From assembly GCF_009664855.1 (NCBI RefSeq), contig NZ_CP045928.1, positions 1,263,049 to 1,327,048 on the forward strand: a stretch of 64,000 bases of DNA. The letters run 5' to 3'. The notes beneath the pieces are model-generated. The model saw only the letters and a list, made by a program, of their open reading frames with translations, did not search any database and had not been told where the DNA came from. The stretch is from Flavobacterium sp. SLB02. Lineage in GTDB: Bacteria > Bacteroidota > Bacteroidia > Flavobacteriales > Flavobacteriaceae. This document shows positions 15,806-23,967 of the stretch, piece after piece. The translations under genes and the position numbers were made by a program. Within the stretch, counting starts at the first letter, position 1; each line of letters opens with the position of its first letter.

Positions 15806-17497
15806 CTATAAATTTGCATTAGTGTTTTCTTTTTTAATTTGCTCAATAAAATAAGCAGTTGAAATTCCAGTTTTAGCTTTAAAAGCTTTAACAAATCTTT
15901 CAGTACTACTAAAACCAGCTTCCCCTGCCAGTGCTTTGTTGGTATAATTACGGATTAATTTATTACTCGAGAGTAAAGATATTATATACTCTATTTTAAG
16001 ATCATTTATATATCGGTTGAAACTTTTTTCTTTATAATGATGAATTATAGCAGAAAGATATGTTGGATTGTGATTAAAAAAAGCAGCCAGACTAGAGAGT
16101 TTCCAATCTCTCTCCAGATATTTTTTTTCATTTTCAAATTTCTCTAAAAGTTTTAATATAATTGAAACTGTTTCAGTATTAATACCCGGCATTGCCGGTT
16201 TCTCATTTTTTTCTTTTGTTCTTATTCTCTCTTTCGAATTATTAAACTCTAACATCAACTCCTCAAATCGTTTCTTGTAATTTTTTTTATTTCTAAAGTT
16301 TCGATAGCTAACAAAAATAAAGCCGGAAAAAAGAAAGGTAGTGAAACCAATCAAAACAGAATACTTATGATTTTTTATAAAAAGCTCCTTTTTTAAATTT
16401 TCTTTTTCAATGAGCAATTCCTGTGTATTATATTCTTTGTTTATTTTTCCAACTAAATAATGAAAGGTTTCATTGAGCATTCTATCGGCTTTGAGTAATT
16501 GATCTACGTAATACAATTGCAGTTTAGGATTATCTTTAGTCTTATAATAATCGATTAGTAGCTCATAGACTTCCCTTATATCAGGACGCAGATAACCTTT
16601 TGTTATAAAAAGCTGATCTACTTTTTCAAAATAGGGTAGCGCCTTTTCGTATTTTTCCATTTTCCAATAACTTTTACCAATGTAGAAATAACCAACAGAT
16701 TCATTTCCAAAGTCATTTTTTTCTTTTAGTCCCTCAATGGAAGATTCAATATTTTTAATGGACGAGGTGTAGTTTGATTTAAAGTAATCGTTGATTCCCT
16801 GGGAATGAATAAAATAAACTTCCATTTCAGGAATTTTTAGTTTTTTACATTCTGCCAGCCCATATATATTGGTTTCACCGCAGAGTCCATATTCTCCTAT
16901 TCTGTTATAACAAACTCCTAAGAAATGTAACGAATTCAAATAGGGTTGGGGATTCTCATTCTTGAAATAAGAGATACACTGTTTTAGTAATGAAATGGCC
17001 TCATCATAATAGCCTAAGTAGTATTTGACCAGCGCAATATGATACTTTAATTTATGTATAAGGTATTTGTCAGTTGAATTAGCTAAATAACGGTTTGCAG
17101 TAATATAATTATCCAGAGCATAATTATGCTGTTTTAGGGCATAATAAGCGATGCCTTTGGATATGAAAGCAGACCCTATTATAGTGTTATTGTTTGTTTT
17201 TTTTGCAGCATATATTGCGCTATCGGCGTATATAAGAGTGATTTTGTCAGAAGTTTGGTTGGATAAATTGCGATAACCATTCACTATTTCTTTCCAGTTC
17301 TGTTCTTTTTTTGCCTTATACAAATAGGAGTTTAAATAAACAATAGCTCTGGAGGTGTCTTTTTTAAGTTGGTAGGCTTTATCATCGAGATAATCATAAC
17401 TCTTATTTTGTAGTGAGTCTGGTAATTGATGCTCTTTTTGCGCTGAGATTGCCTGACAAAGCAATAGGAAGATTGCAAGTGTTTGATTTTGATTCAT
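15806..17497 (-). CDS. TPR-containing AraC-type membrane regulator
   Basis: This 563-residue protein has a signal peptide (1-19), TPR-like repeats (about 40-330), a membrane segment near 375-395 (VLIGFTTFLFSGFIFV), a short charged helix and a C-terminal AraC-type helix-turn-helix (about 465-555, including LSSLAAFFNHNPTYLSAIIH and a second GFSSTERFVKAFKAKTGIS helix pair). This architecture is common in Flavobacteriia: a periplasmic TPR sensor linked through the membrane to an AraC output. It diverges from the lipoprotein gene at 17834, with a long hairpin in the shared intergenic region. Its target and ligand are unknown. Confidence 0.85.
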   Translation of the reverse strand: MNQNQTLAIFLLLCQAISAQKEHQLPDSLQNKSYDYLDDKAYQLKKDTSRAIVYLNSYLYKAKKEQNWKEIVNGYRNLSNQTSDKITLIYADSAIYAAKKTNNNTIIGSAFISKGIAYYALKQHNYALDNYITANRYLANSTDKYLIHKLKYHIALVKYYLGYYDEAISLLKQCISYFKNENPQPYLNSLHFLGVCYNRIGEYGLCGETNIYGLAECKKLKIPEMEVYFIHSQGINDYFKSNYTSSIKNIESSIEGLKEKNDFGNESVGYFYIGKSYWKMEKYEKALPYFEKVDQLFITKGYLRPDIREVYELLIDYYKTKDNPKLQLYYVDQLLKADRMLNETFHYLVGKINKEYNTQELLIEKENLKKELFIKNHKYSVLIGFTTFLFSGFIFVSYRNFRNKKNYKKRFEELMLEFNNSKERIRTKEKNEKPAMPGINTETVSIILKLLEKFENEKKYLERDWKLSSLAAFFNHNPTYLSAIIHHYKEKSFNRYINDLKIEYIISLLSSNKLIRNYTNKALAGEAGFSSTERFVKAFKAKTGISTAYFIEQIKKENTNANL

Positions 17498-17637
17498 AAT
17501 AGGATAATTTGGGGGAGCTATTTTGAAGTAGTACGCATCTGTATCACTTCAAAACAGCCGTTACACTAATTTTTATCTTAATCTGTTTCAAATTTAATGC
17601 AAACATTTGAATTGTAGTTTTTTATATGTTGAAAAAG

Positions 17638-17688
17638 TAGTGTGGATTTATTATAAATCCATACTGAATATTCAATAAATCCGCACTA
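17638..17688. promoter_or_regulatory. 15-bp inverted repeat between divergent genes
   Basis: TAGTGTGGATTTATT (17638-17652) pairs with AATAAATCCGCACTA (17674-17688) with one wobble, around a 21-base loop. It sits in the 336-base gap between the TPR-AraC gene (minus) and the lipoprotein gene (plus). Two smaller hairpins follow (CATCG/CGATG near 17755 and GAGAA/TTCTC near 17800). It could be an operator or a leader structure. Confidence 0.45.
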
Positions 17689-17833
17689 GTTCTCTTGCGG
17701 GGAATTTTTCCAGAAGATAGCTTTGTCATGAATTCAATAGCGAAAAGATCTGGCATCGTGCCCGATGAAGTTCCGCTAATCCGGATGAAATGAACTGAGA
17801 AGCAATTCTCATTCACATCAAATAATCCTAATT

Positions 17834-18523
17834 ATGAAAAGTTTATCATTATGCAGCATTTTATTATGTTTTTTAATTTCTTGTTCCACTGATTCAGATT
17901 TGAATGCATCTGATAAGAGGGAAAGTTCGATAATTAAATCAAAAAGGAATTTACCAAATCCAGAGAATCCCTCAAATCCTTTTGACTTCAAAGGAAAAAG
18001 CTACTATGATGAGTTAACACTCTACTGGCTGCAAAATCCGTATCCTAACTCTATGGAGGAGATTACCCAGCTAGTCAGTTTTTTGGAATTGCAATTTAAA
18101 GGGCCAAGTACCAATAAAAATTTAATATACTTTACAGATGAAATTGTCGAGTCCATCATGGCCGATCCTGATCAGAGCATGATTTTGATGGTGCAAAATA
18201 GTGCACTTAGCAGCGCTGCAAAAATAAGCCTCATTAACTTTTTACAGTCTTTAATTGAGAAGCGTGAGTTAGAATTTTCCATTTCTTGCAGCTACATAAT
18301 GAACTATGAGAATACAGTTATCGCTGAGAGCTCCTTTAGCGAGGATGACAAAGAAACGATATTAACGGTCACATCGATTTCGCGGTATTCACTTTATTCG
18401 GCAGATGAGCGCAAGGACCGTGACTGGGATAAATCAGGAGCAAACAAAAACACTAAACTTTTTTTGGAGACAAATCAACTTGCTGTTATCTCCATAATAG
18501 CAATGCTCGCTACGCTTAACTAA
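17834..18523 (+). CDS. Hypothetical lipoprotein
   Basis: This 229-residue protein starts with a lipoprotein signal (LLCFLISCSTDSD, lipobox Cys near 17), so it should be anchored in a membrane facing the periplasm or cell surface. After the Cys comes a flexible region rich in Asn, Pro and Ser, then a helical domain (about 58-170). No family is recognised. It is divergent from the TPR-AraC regulator and followed by an AraC regulator after 155 bases, so it might be controlled by one of them. The last ~15 residues are hydrophobic (LAVISIIAMLATLN). Confidence 0.65.
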   Translation: MKSLSLCSILLCFLISCSTDSDLNASDKRESSIIKSKRNLPNPENPSNPFDFKGKSYYDELTLYWLQNPYPNSMEEITQLVSFLELQFKGPSTNKNLIYFTDEIVESIMADPDQSMILMVQNSALSSAAKISLINFLQSLIEKRELEFSISCSYIMNYENTVIAESSFSEDDKETILTVTSISRYSLYSADERKDRDWDKSGANKNTKLFLETNQLAVISIIAMLATLN

Positions 18524-18678
18524 ACTTTATTTGAAAGCAACACTAATACCCATATAATGAACTAAGAATCATCACAGATACTCTAAAATCATTTTATGGA
18601 AAAGTCCTTTAGTGATAAATTGTAGAACCATGCAATACATCTTTTATCTTTTTTATTCTTTTATGAAATTATCATAAC

Positions 18679-19566
18679 ATGATTAAGGATCTCATCAATA
18701 CAGAATTAAAGGACTTTCCCAAAGAGGGTCTCAATATATACATCATCAAGAAATATGTAGTTAAAACTAGTTCAAATGAATCCTTTTTAGTTCGCAATTA
18801 TGCTGTTGTTTTAATAAAATCAGGAGAGTTTAAAATCAGGATAAAAGAGTTTACCAGTGAACTTAGAGCACGGGATCTGATGGTCCTGTCTAAAGACTCT
18901 TATTGCAGCATATTTGAAGTAAAGGGGAAACTTCAATTGTTTTTAATTTGCTTTACATCAGGTTTTGCATTTGAAAATTGCCTGAAAAAAGAACTCGTGG
19001 ACTCTTTTGCTTTTTTACTTGGAGACTCTTCATCTAAAATCAGTCTTGAGGACAAAGATTTTCAGGTACTCTCGCTGATTTATAAACTGATTTATTTTGT
19101 AAATAAAGACAGCCGGCTAAGTGTTGAGGATTCAGAGTTACAGCGCATTGGTTTTGACTTGTTTTTACATGAACTAAAATTTATTTTTAACAGGTATTCA
19201 ACAGGAAATCCATTTAAGATTAACAGGCACCAGAACCTTACGGTTCAATTTCTGACCATACTGACCATTCATTGCAAAAAACAGCACCGGGTGAAGTTTT
19301 ATGCAGGGGCTTTATTTGTAACGAGGGGCTATCTGAATAATGTAGTGAGGAAGGTAACAGGGAAAACTACAAAAAGTCTTATTGATCAGGCAATCATTAA
19401 CGAGATTAAAAATGTGCTGGAAAACTCACCATCATCAATCACACTAATTGCTCAGGATTTTGAGTTCAGCAGTCTTTCCAAATTAAGTAACTTTTTTAAA
19501 AGATATACCACTATGTCGCCTTCCCAGTATCGTAACATTACAGTGGGAAGGTTTAAAAACCTTTAG
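18679..19566 (+). CDS. AraC-family transcriptional regulator
   Basis: The protein has 295 residues. The first 170 form a cupin-like sensor half (SFLVRNYAVVLIKSGEFKIR, followed by a beta-rich region). The C-terminal AraC helix-turn-helix pair is seen in KFYAGALFVTRGYLNNVVRK and the second subdomain FEFSSLSKLSNFFKRYTTMS. It is soluble, with no membrane segment. It is followed after 35 bases by a hypothetical protein with an RteC-like C-terminus, which suggests a two-gene unit. AraC/RteC-like pairs recall regulators carried by Bacteroidota mobile elements, but no transfer genes are seen here. Confidence 0.85.
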   Translation: MIKDLINTELKDFPKEGLNIYIIKKYVVKTSSNESFLVRNYAVVLIKSGEFKIRIKEFTSELRARDLMVLSKDSYCSIFEVKGKLQLFLICFTSGFAFENCLKKELVDSFAFLLGDSSSKISLEDKDFQVLSLIYKLIYFVNKDSRLSVEDSELQRIGFDLFLHELKFIFNRYSTGNPFKINRHQNLTVQFLTILTIHCKKQHRVKFYAGALFVTRGYLNNVVRKVTGKTTKSLIDQAIINEIKNVLENSPSSITLIAQDFEFSSLSKLSNFFKRYTTMSPSQYRNITVGRFKNL

Positions 19567-19601
19567 ACTTTATTGCATTATGTCCATTAAACCATACTAT
19601 C

Positions 19602-20792
19602 ATGATTACTGTATATCCCTTAGAATGGATAGACTCATTGATATTGGAAACCTTAGATCCAAAGAAAACCAATATTGGTGATCTCTCAGAGAAAGATTTA
19701 GCTTTTATTGCTGATAATCTTTCTAAAGAATCGCATAAGATTCAAATTCAACTCAAAAACGAAGTATTTACTTTACACCAAAAAAGGCAAATCCGTCTAA
19801 TGGTTCAAAAGTACCACGCTTCTTTTGTTTATTTGCTCGATAAGGTAATGCAATACCAAAAAAGTGATGTTGCTCTTAGCGGAGTTCTGGCAGCTATTTT
19901 AGATGTAGTAATTAATACTTTGTATGAATTGTTGTCTTTTATTCAGTGCCGTTACGCGCATTACTTAAGTCTTGATGAGCGCGTTCCTCTCCGCTACCAG
20001 GTAGTTTGCAGAAAAGAAATCTTACTCAGACTCCAAGAGCTTCAAAATAAAAAAATGCAAAGTACTACAGATGGTTCTCTAATTGAAATAGTGTTTACCG
20101 CTATTAATAATTCAATTGCAGATAAACCGCAAAACAAGATAACTTATAGGGAAATATGCTATCAAAAAGAGCTTTTAAAATATTTAGAAGCCCTTGCAGA
20201 TATATCTGACTCCTCTAACTTTTATTCAGCAGTTGATCAGCTACTCATTGAGATGAACTTTAACTATCATCCCTATATTACCAACTTTACTCATCGAATT
20301 GAGAACCAACTTAATTTACAGGAGTCTTTAGAGGGTAAAATAAACGCCCTATTGCTTTACCATAAAGAATTTAGCCAATTGTTATTCAATGAAAAAATAA
20401 GCTTTGATCCTGCCAGGGAAAATATAAGATATGTTCTGGAGAACTGGTTCAGGTCTGAAATTGTCTACATCGAGAGAAAAATCTCAATATTGCCAGAGAC
20501 CCAGCGCATCAGTGGGCCAGATCAAAATGTAAGGCCAGATAATAAAGTGGAGTGCGCGCTTTCCATAGATCAGATGGGACTCATATTAAGAGCAGGGGAT
20601 GAGGCAAGAATATTAAAGGCCAGATCTCTGAACTGCGTTTTCAAAACCATTGTACCTTATCTTTCTTCTTCACACAAAAAAGATTTATCCTATAATTCTA
20701 TGAGAAGCAAATCCTATACCCCTGAGGACAGGGATAAGGAAATTGCCATTAAAACACTAAGGCGTATCATAAAGCATATAGAAGAATTTTAG
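19602..20792 (+). CDS. Hypothetical protein with RteC-like C-terminal region
   Basis: This 396-residue, mostly helical protein has no signal peptide or membrane segment. The last ~80 residues (ALSIDQMGLILRAGDEARIL, then SSSHKKDLSYNSMRSKSYTPED) follow the layout of the C-terminal module of RteC-type regulators of Bacteroides conjugative transposons (a SIDQLALFLRLL-like helix, then a DISYxSLRSKYY-like stretch). The N-terminal 300 residues do not clearly match that family. It probably works with the AraC regulator 35 bases upstream. The RteC relation is a weak pattern match and needs a profile search. Confidence 0.5.
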   Translation: MITVYPLEWIDSLILETLDPKKTNIGDLSEKDLAFIADNLSKESHKIQIQLKNEVFTLHQKRQIRLMVQKYHASFVYLLDKVMQYQKSDVALSGVLAAILDVVINTLYELLSFIQCRYAHYLSLDERVPLRYQVVCRKEILLRLQELQNKKMQSTTDGSLIEIVFTAINNSIADKPQNKITYREICYQKELLKYLEALADISDSSNFYSAVDQLLIEMNFNYHPYITNFTHRIENQLNLQESLEGKINALLLYHKEFSQLLFNEKISFDPARENIRYVLENWFRSEIVYIERKISILPETQRISGPDQNVRPDNKVECALSIDQMGLILRAGDEARILKARSLNCVFKTIVPYLSSSHKKDLSYNSMRSKSYTPEDRDKEIAIKTLRRIIKHIEEF

Positions 20793-21154
20793 TTTTAAGA
20801 AAAAGATCTCTGTTGCTTTGGATGAAATAGTTTTTTAAGTGGATAAATTATTTATAAATATTAAAAATGAACAGCCTTAACTTTCTATGGCAAAAAAGGT
20901 ATCCACTGCATTTGGGTCATTTGCCAAAGTTTCCCCTAAAAGGATAAACATCCCTGATTATCCAATACAAGTCTGACAGATTTTTGGGATTATGCTTCCA
21001 GAATTGGTAAAGCAATGCTTTAATTTGCCACTAAAGGACAAATTTAGGTGACTTTTAATTAAAGGACAGCTAATTGAGCAATATTTTATATTGGCTTTTG
21101 TGCAAGAAAAGGTATGCATTGCAAAAATAGATAGGAATCTATTGTTGGAATTCT
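20793..21154. other. Intergenic region with a 50-bp repeat and possible IS fossil
   Basis: No intact gene is seen. Bases 20857-20908 recur at 26411-26463. Near 20990 a short reading MLPELVKQCFNLPLKD faintly resembles the N-terminus of ISAon1-type transposases, but stops follow at once. The rest shows no recognisable signal. Confidence 0.4.
20857..20908 (+). repeat. 50-bp repeat, copy 1
   Basis: This matches 26411-26463 with few mismatches. The shared cores are AACAGCCTTAACTTTCT and GTATCCACT. It lies just downstream of a gene end, as does the other copy. It may be an end of a lost insertion sequence. Confidence 0.6.
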
Positions 21155-21502
21155 TTACCAGGTATTTTGTAAAACAATTTCTCCAACTGATTGGTTTTTA
21201 TTTTCAACCGTTTTTATGATGCTGTACCTGGTATAATTTTCAACTGTAATTTCAATAAGATAAGTTTTCGGATGAAGGTTTTTTATTAAAAATTCTCCAT
21301 TATCATCTTTAACTTTAAAATCCTGGATTATTTTTTTTTGATTTGTAAAAGTATTAAGATGGAAAACCTTAATCGAAAATGATTCAATAGGACTAAATCC
21401 GTTATCTACAAGCCTTCCCCAGATGCTAAAAGTTTCCTTGGGTGATTGAGCAGCAAAAAGAGGAATAGAAAGCAAGATAATTAAAAGTATCCTTTTTGTC
21501 AT
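21155..21502 (-). CDS. Small secreted CarboxypepD_reg-like protein
   Basis: This 115-residue protein has a signal peptide (about 1-19, ending FAAQ). The rest is a single beta-sandwich of the carboxypeptidase-regulatory type: FSIWGRLVDNGFSPIESFSI, a GEFLIKNLHPKTYLIEI core and a final GEIVLQ strand. This is the domain usually found at the N-terminus of TonB-dependent receptors, but no receptor follows: the frame simply ends. It may be a free-standing periplasmic domain or the remnant of a larger receptor gene. The flanking regions show no continuation. Confidence 0.65.
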   Translation of the reverse strand: MTKRILLIILLSIPLFAAQSPKETFSIWGRLVDNGFSPIESFSIKVFHLNTFTNQKKIIQDFKVKDDNGEFLIKNLHPKTYLIEITVENYTRYSIIKTVENKNQSVGEIVLQNTW

Positions 21503-21823
21503 AATAGTAAAGTTTGCTTATTTTTAATTCACATTTAATATTTCTGTTTTTTAATTTTTTTTTGATGCGCCGCTCTTATTTCTGATATTGTAAAGGCAAC
21601 AACTGCTATGAATGATATTCATAACCGCTTACCCATAGAATTTCCCACTCTTTTAAAGAACTCCTTATTTACCAATTTAGTTGGGCCACATATATCACAA
21701 GCAAGAACTTTTTCACAATAAGCTCATTCCAAAAAATTAAATATAAATTCTCCTATTTTCAATTAAAACCTAAAATAAGATTATAAAGGGTCTTTTAAAG
21801 CCATTAAGGATTTAGAAATAGGT
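21503..21823. other. Intergenic region, nothing recognised
   Basis: A 37-codon open frame near 21611 (+) lacks any supporting feature. No hairpin, repeat or promoter stands out. Confidence 0.4.
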
Positions 21824-22489
21824 TTATTTTTTATAATTTATCTTAATGACTTTAAAGTCTCCTCCGCTGCTATCTGCTGTAAATAGCCCTATTTTTCCTG
21901 GGTTTGGATTGCTTAGTTTTTCCACTATCAGCGAAGGCAGCGTTGTATTGTTTATGTAAGCTTTAACATTTGTCTTGTCAATTACTAGTTTCATTCTAAA
22001 CCAGTCATTGGGGTTTGGTGGATTAATGATTTCTTTTTCAAAAACCGCATTTTTTTCATTTCTTAATTTTTCCCAGGTAAAATCCGGATGAGAAATATAT
22101 TGCACAGCATGAATTCTGCGAACAGAGTCCTTGGCAAAAAAATTGAAAGGGCGACAATAAAGAGCATCATAATGAATATCATCCACACCATGAAAGGCAA
22201 TTCCAATAAAACTTCGTTGGAAAACGTCTTTTCCCCGCATTTCAATTTCAATTGTGCCATTTTTAAAGTCCCGAGCAGCCAGCCATAGAATACCTTCCTT
22301 TTTACTTTCCAATATTTTTAGATAAGCTCCACTATCACTCGAGACGATTTTGATCTCTCTATTTACAGATTTCAGTTTTCCTTTTTTATACAAAGTGGCC
22401 AGTTCAATGGTTTGTTGTCTCTGCCCCAATAATAAGAATGGGAGCAAGATCACAATAAAGAGATATCTAAATTTGGTTTGCTTTTTCAT
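21824..22489 (-). CDS. Secreted DUF1080/LamG-like protein
   Basis: This 221-residue protein has a signal peptide (about 1-22, ending LLGQ). The mature part is a single concanavalin-like beta-sandwich: FKNGTIEIEMRGKD, SFIGIAFHGVDD, a DALYCRPFNF strand and a C-terminal VKAYINNT...GKIGLF end. It resembles the DUF1080 (3-keto-disaccharide hydrolase-like) and LamG group, which bind or cleave sugars in the periplasm. No catalytic residue can be assigned by eye. It is followed on the same strand, after 321 bases, by the small CarboxypepD_reg-like protein, and preceded by an AraC gene that could control it. Confidence 0.7.
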   Translation of the reverse strand: MKKQTKFRYLFIVILLPFLLLGQRQQTIELATLYKKGKLKSVNREIKIVSSDSGAYLKILESKKEGILWLAARDFKNGTIEIEMRGKDVFQRSFIGIAFHGVDDIHYDALYCRPFNFFAKDSVRRIHAVQYISHPDFTWEKLRNEKNAVFEKEIINPPNPNDWFRMKLVIDKTNVKAYINNTTLPSLIVEKLSNPNPGKIGLFTADSSGGDFKVIKINYKK

Positions 22490-22644
22490 TGAAAGGCTCT
22501 TTTTAATTATCTAATACTTTAAATGATTCCTACTGAGAAAAGACTATACTGAGCAGTGATTTTGATAAGCATGCCTTTCTATCTTTTGATAAAAATATTC
22601 TCAGCTACAAATCTACCACACCTGTAAGGAGAATAAATTACCAG

Positions 22645-23520
22645 TTAGATAACAGAACTACCATTTTGATAAGCATTTCTGAATTCTTTTGGAGAGAGCC
22701 CTGTTTGCGCTTTGAAGAAACGCGTTAAATGATTTGCCTGGGAGAATTGCAAGAGGTATGAAATTTCATTTATATTAAGCTTGGTATAAGACAGCAGAGA
22801 CTTTATCTCAAAGAGAATAAATTCATTTACCATTTCAGAAACCGTTACCCCGAACTGCTTTTTGATGCATTTATTTAGTGTTATTCGGCTAATACCTAAC
22901 TGCTTTGCGTAATGGTCAATGCTTCTTGTTTTGCGGACCTGATTTTGTAAAATCTCTTTGAACATAAATGCAATGCTATTATTTTCTGTTTCCGAGGACA
23001 GAAGGTAATGCTCTGAATAGACTCGATTGAGTTTGATTAATATAAAGTAGAGCAGCGCCCGAATAATATGTTGGCTATCTGATCTAAATGTTTTGATCTC
23101 ACGCAGAAGCTCCTGAATTATATTGGCCAACTTTGAGAAGAAGTCATCATCAACCTTTAGATAGAGCGGTTTGGTTTTGTTGTAGAAAAACTGCAGCCTG
23201 AAAGAGAATAGTTTATCCGAGAAGAAATTAGAGAGAAAGCTATCCTGGAAAAACAAGAAATAACACTCCACCTTTGTCTTGTCTAAAAACCATCTTCTTT
23301 TTTGAAATGGAGAAATAAAAATCACGGTATGATCTGAAATTTCAATTCTTTGCTGATCGAGTTCTAAATAGCCATTTCCTTTAGAGAAAAATATAAGTTC
23401 ATAAAAATCGGTGTGATGAAGCTCACTTTCAAAAAAATAATAGGGAATGTCTTTATAAGTGCCTATATCAATTAGGAGCTCAACATTATATTTGTTTTTT
23501 AAGAATTTAAATGTCTTCAT
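22645..23520 (-). CDS. AraC-family transcriptional regulator (cupin sensor)
   Basis: The protein has 291 residues. The N-terminal cupin-like half shows HHTDFYELIFFSKGNGYLEL and a later DHTVIFISPFQKRRW. The C-terminal half has both AraC helix-turn-helix units: SIDHYAKQLGISRITLNKCI and INEISYLLQFSQANHLTRFF followed by KAQTGLSPKEFR, the AraC signature end. It sits directly upstream of, and in line with, the secreted DUF1080/LamG-like gene (155 bases away), which is its most likely target. No ligand can be named. Confidence 0.88.
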   Translation of the reverse strand: MKTFKFLKNKYNVELLIDIGTYKDIPYYFFESELHHTDFYELIFFSKGNGYLELDQQRIEISDHTVIFISPFQKRRWFLDKTKVECYFLFFQDSFLSNFFSDKLFSFRLQFFYNKTKPLYLKVDDDFFSKLANIIQELLREIKTFRSDSQHIIRALLYFILIKLNRVYSEHYLLSSETENNSIAFMFKEILQNQVRKTRSIDHYAKQLGISRITLNKCIKKQFGVTVSEMVNEFILFEIKSLLSYTKLNINEISYLLQFSQANHLTRFFKAQTGLSPKEFRNAYQNGSSVI

Positions 23521-23967
23521 TGTTAAGGTATTTTCGCATTATTCACATGCCGATATATATAAACTCACAGAAGGTTGACCATCCCATTTTGATAACCAGA
23601 ATCGATACAAATCCAATATAAGTTGGTAAAAATAGTTATTTAGACCCAAATTATGCCATAGGAATTGGCATTAAGAAATTAATCAATAGCTGTCATTAAA
23701 GCAAGAGCCTTAAAGCTTCTTTTTGAAGAGTTTAAACAATTATTATCCAAGTTATGGACGAGTAATCTTGAAAACCTGGAAGTAGAGTTTGAGATAGACC
23801 GTGAATTGTTTTACATTGAAACGCCTTCAGTTCCAAATTATAAAATGGTATGGAGTTAATTGAGAATTATATTTTGATTGTTTTCATAGGCAATAAAATT
23901 AAGCAGGATTTTGTTTTAGACTTTTTATTTATTTCTTTATATTTCGTCTACCAATAAATGCACATCA
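23521..23967. other. Intergenic region with a short coding remnant
   Basis: A frame of about 57 codons at 23686-23859 (+) without an ATG start ends cleanly at TAA. It reads RALKLLFEEFKQLLSKLW and then FEIDRELFYIETPSVP. It looks like the tail of a lost gene of unknown family. Nothing else is recognised. Confidence 0.4.

Noticed and set aside
20980..21130. Possible ISAon1-type transposase N-terminus
   Set aside because: Only about 16 residues resemble that family, and stops follow; it is too weak to call.
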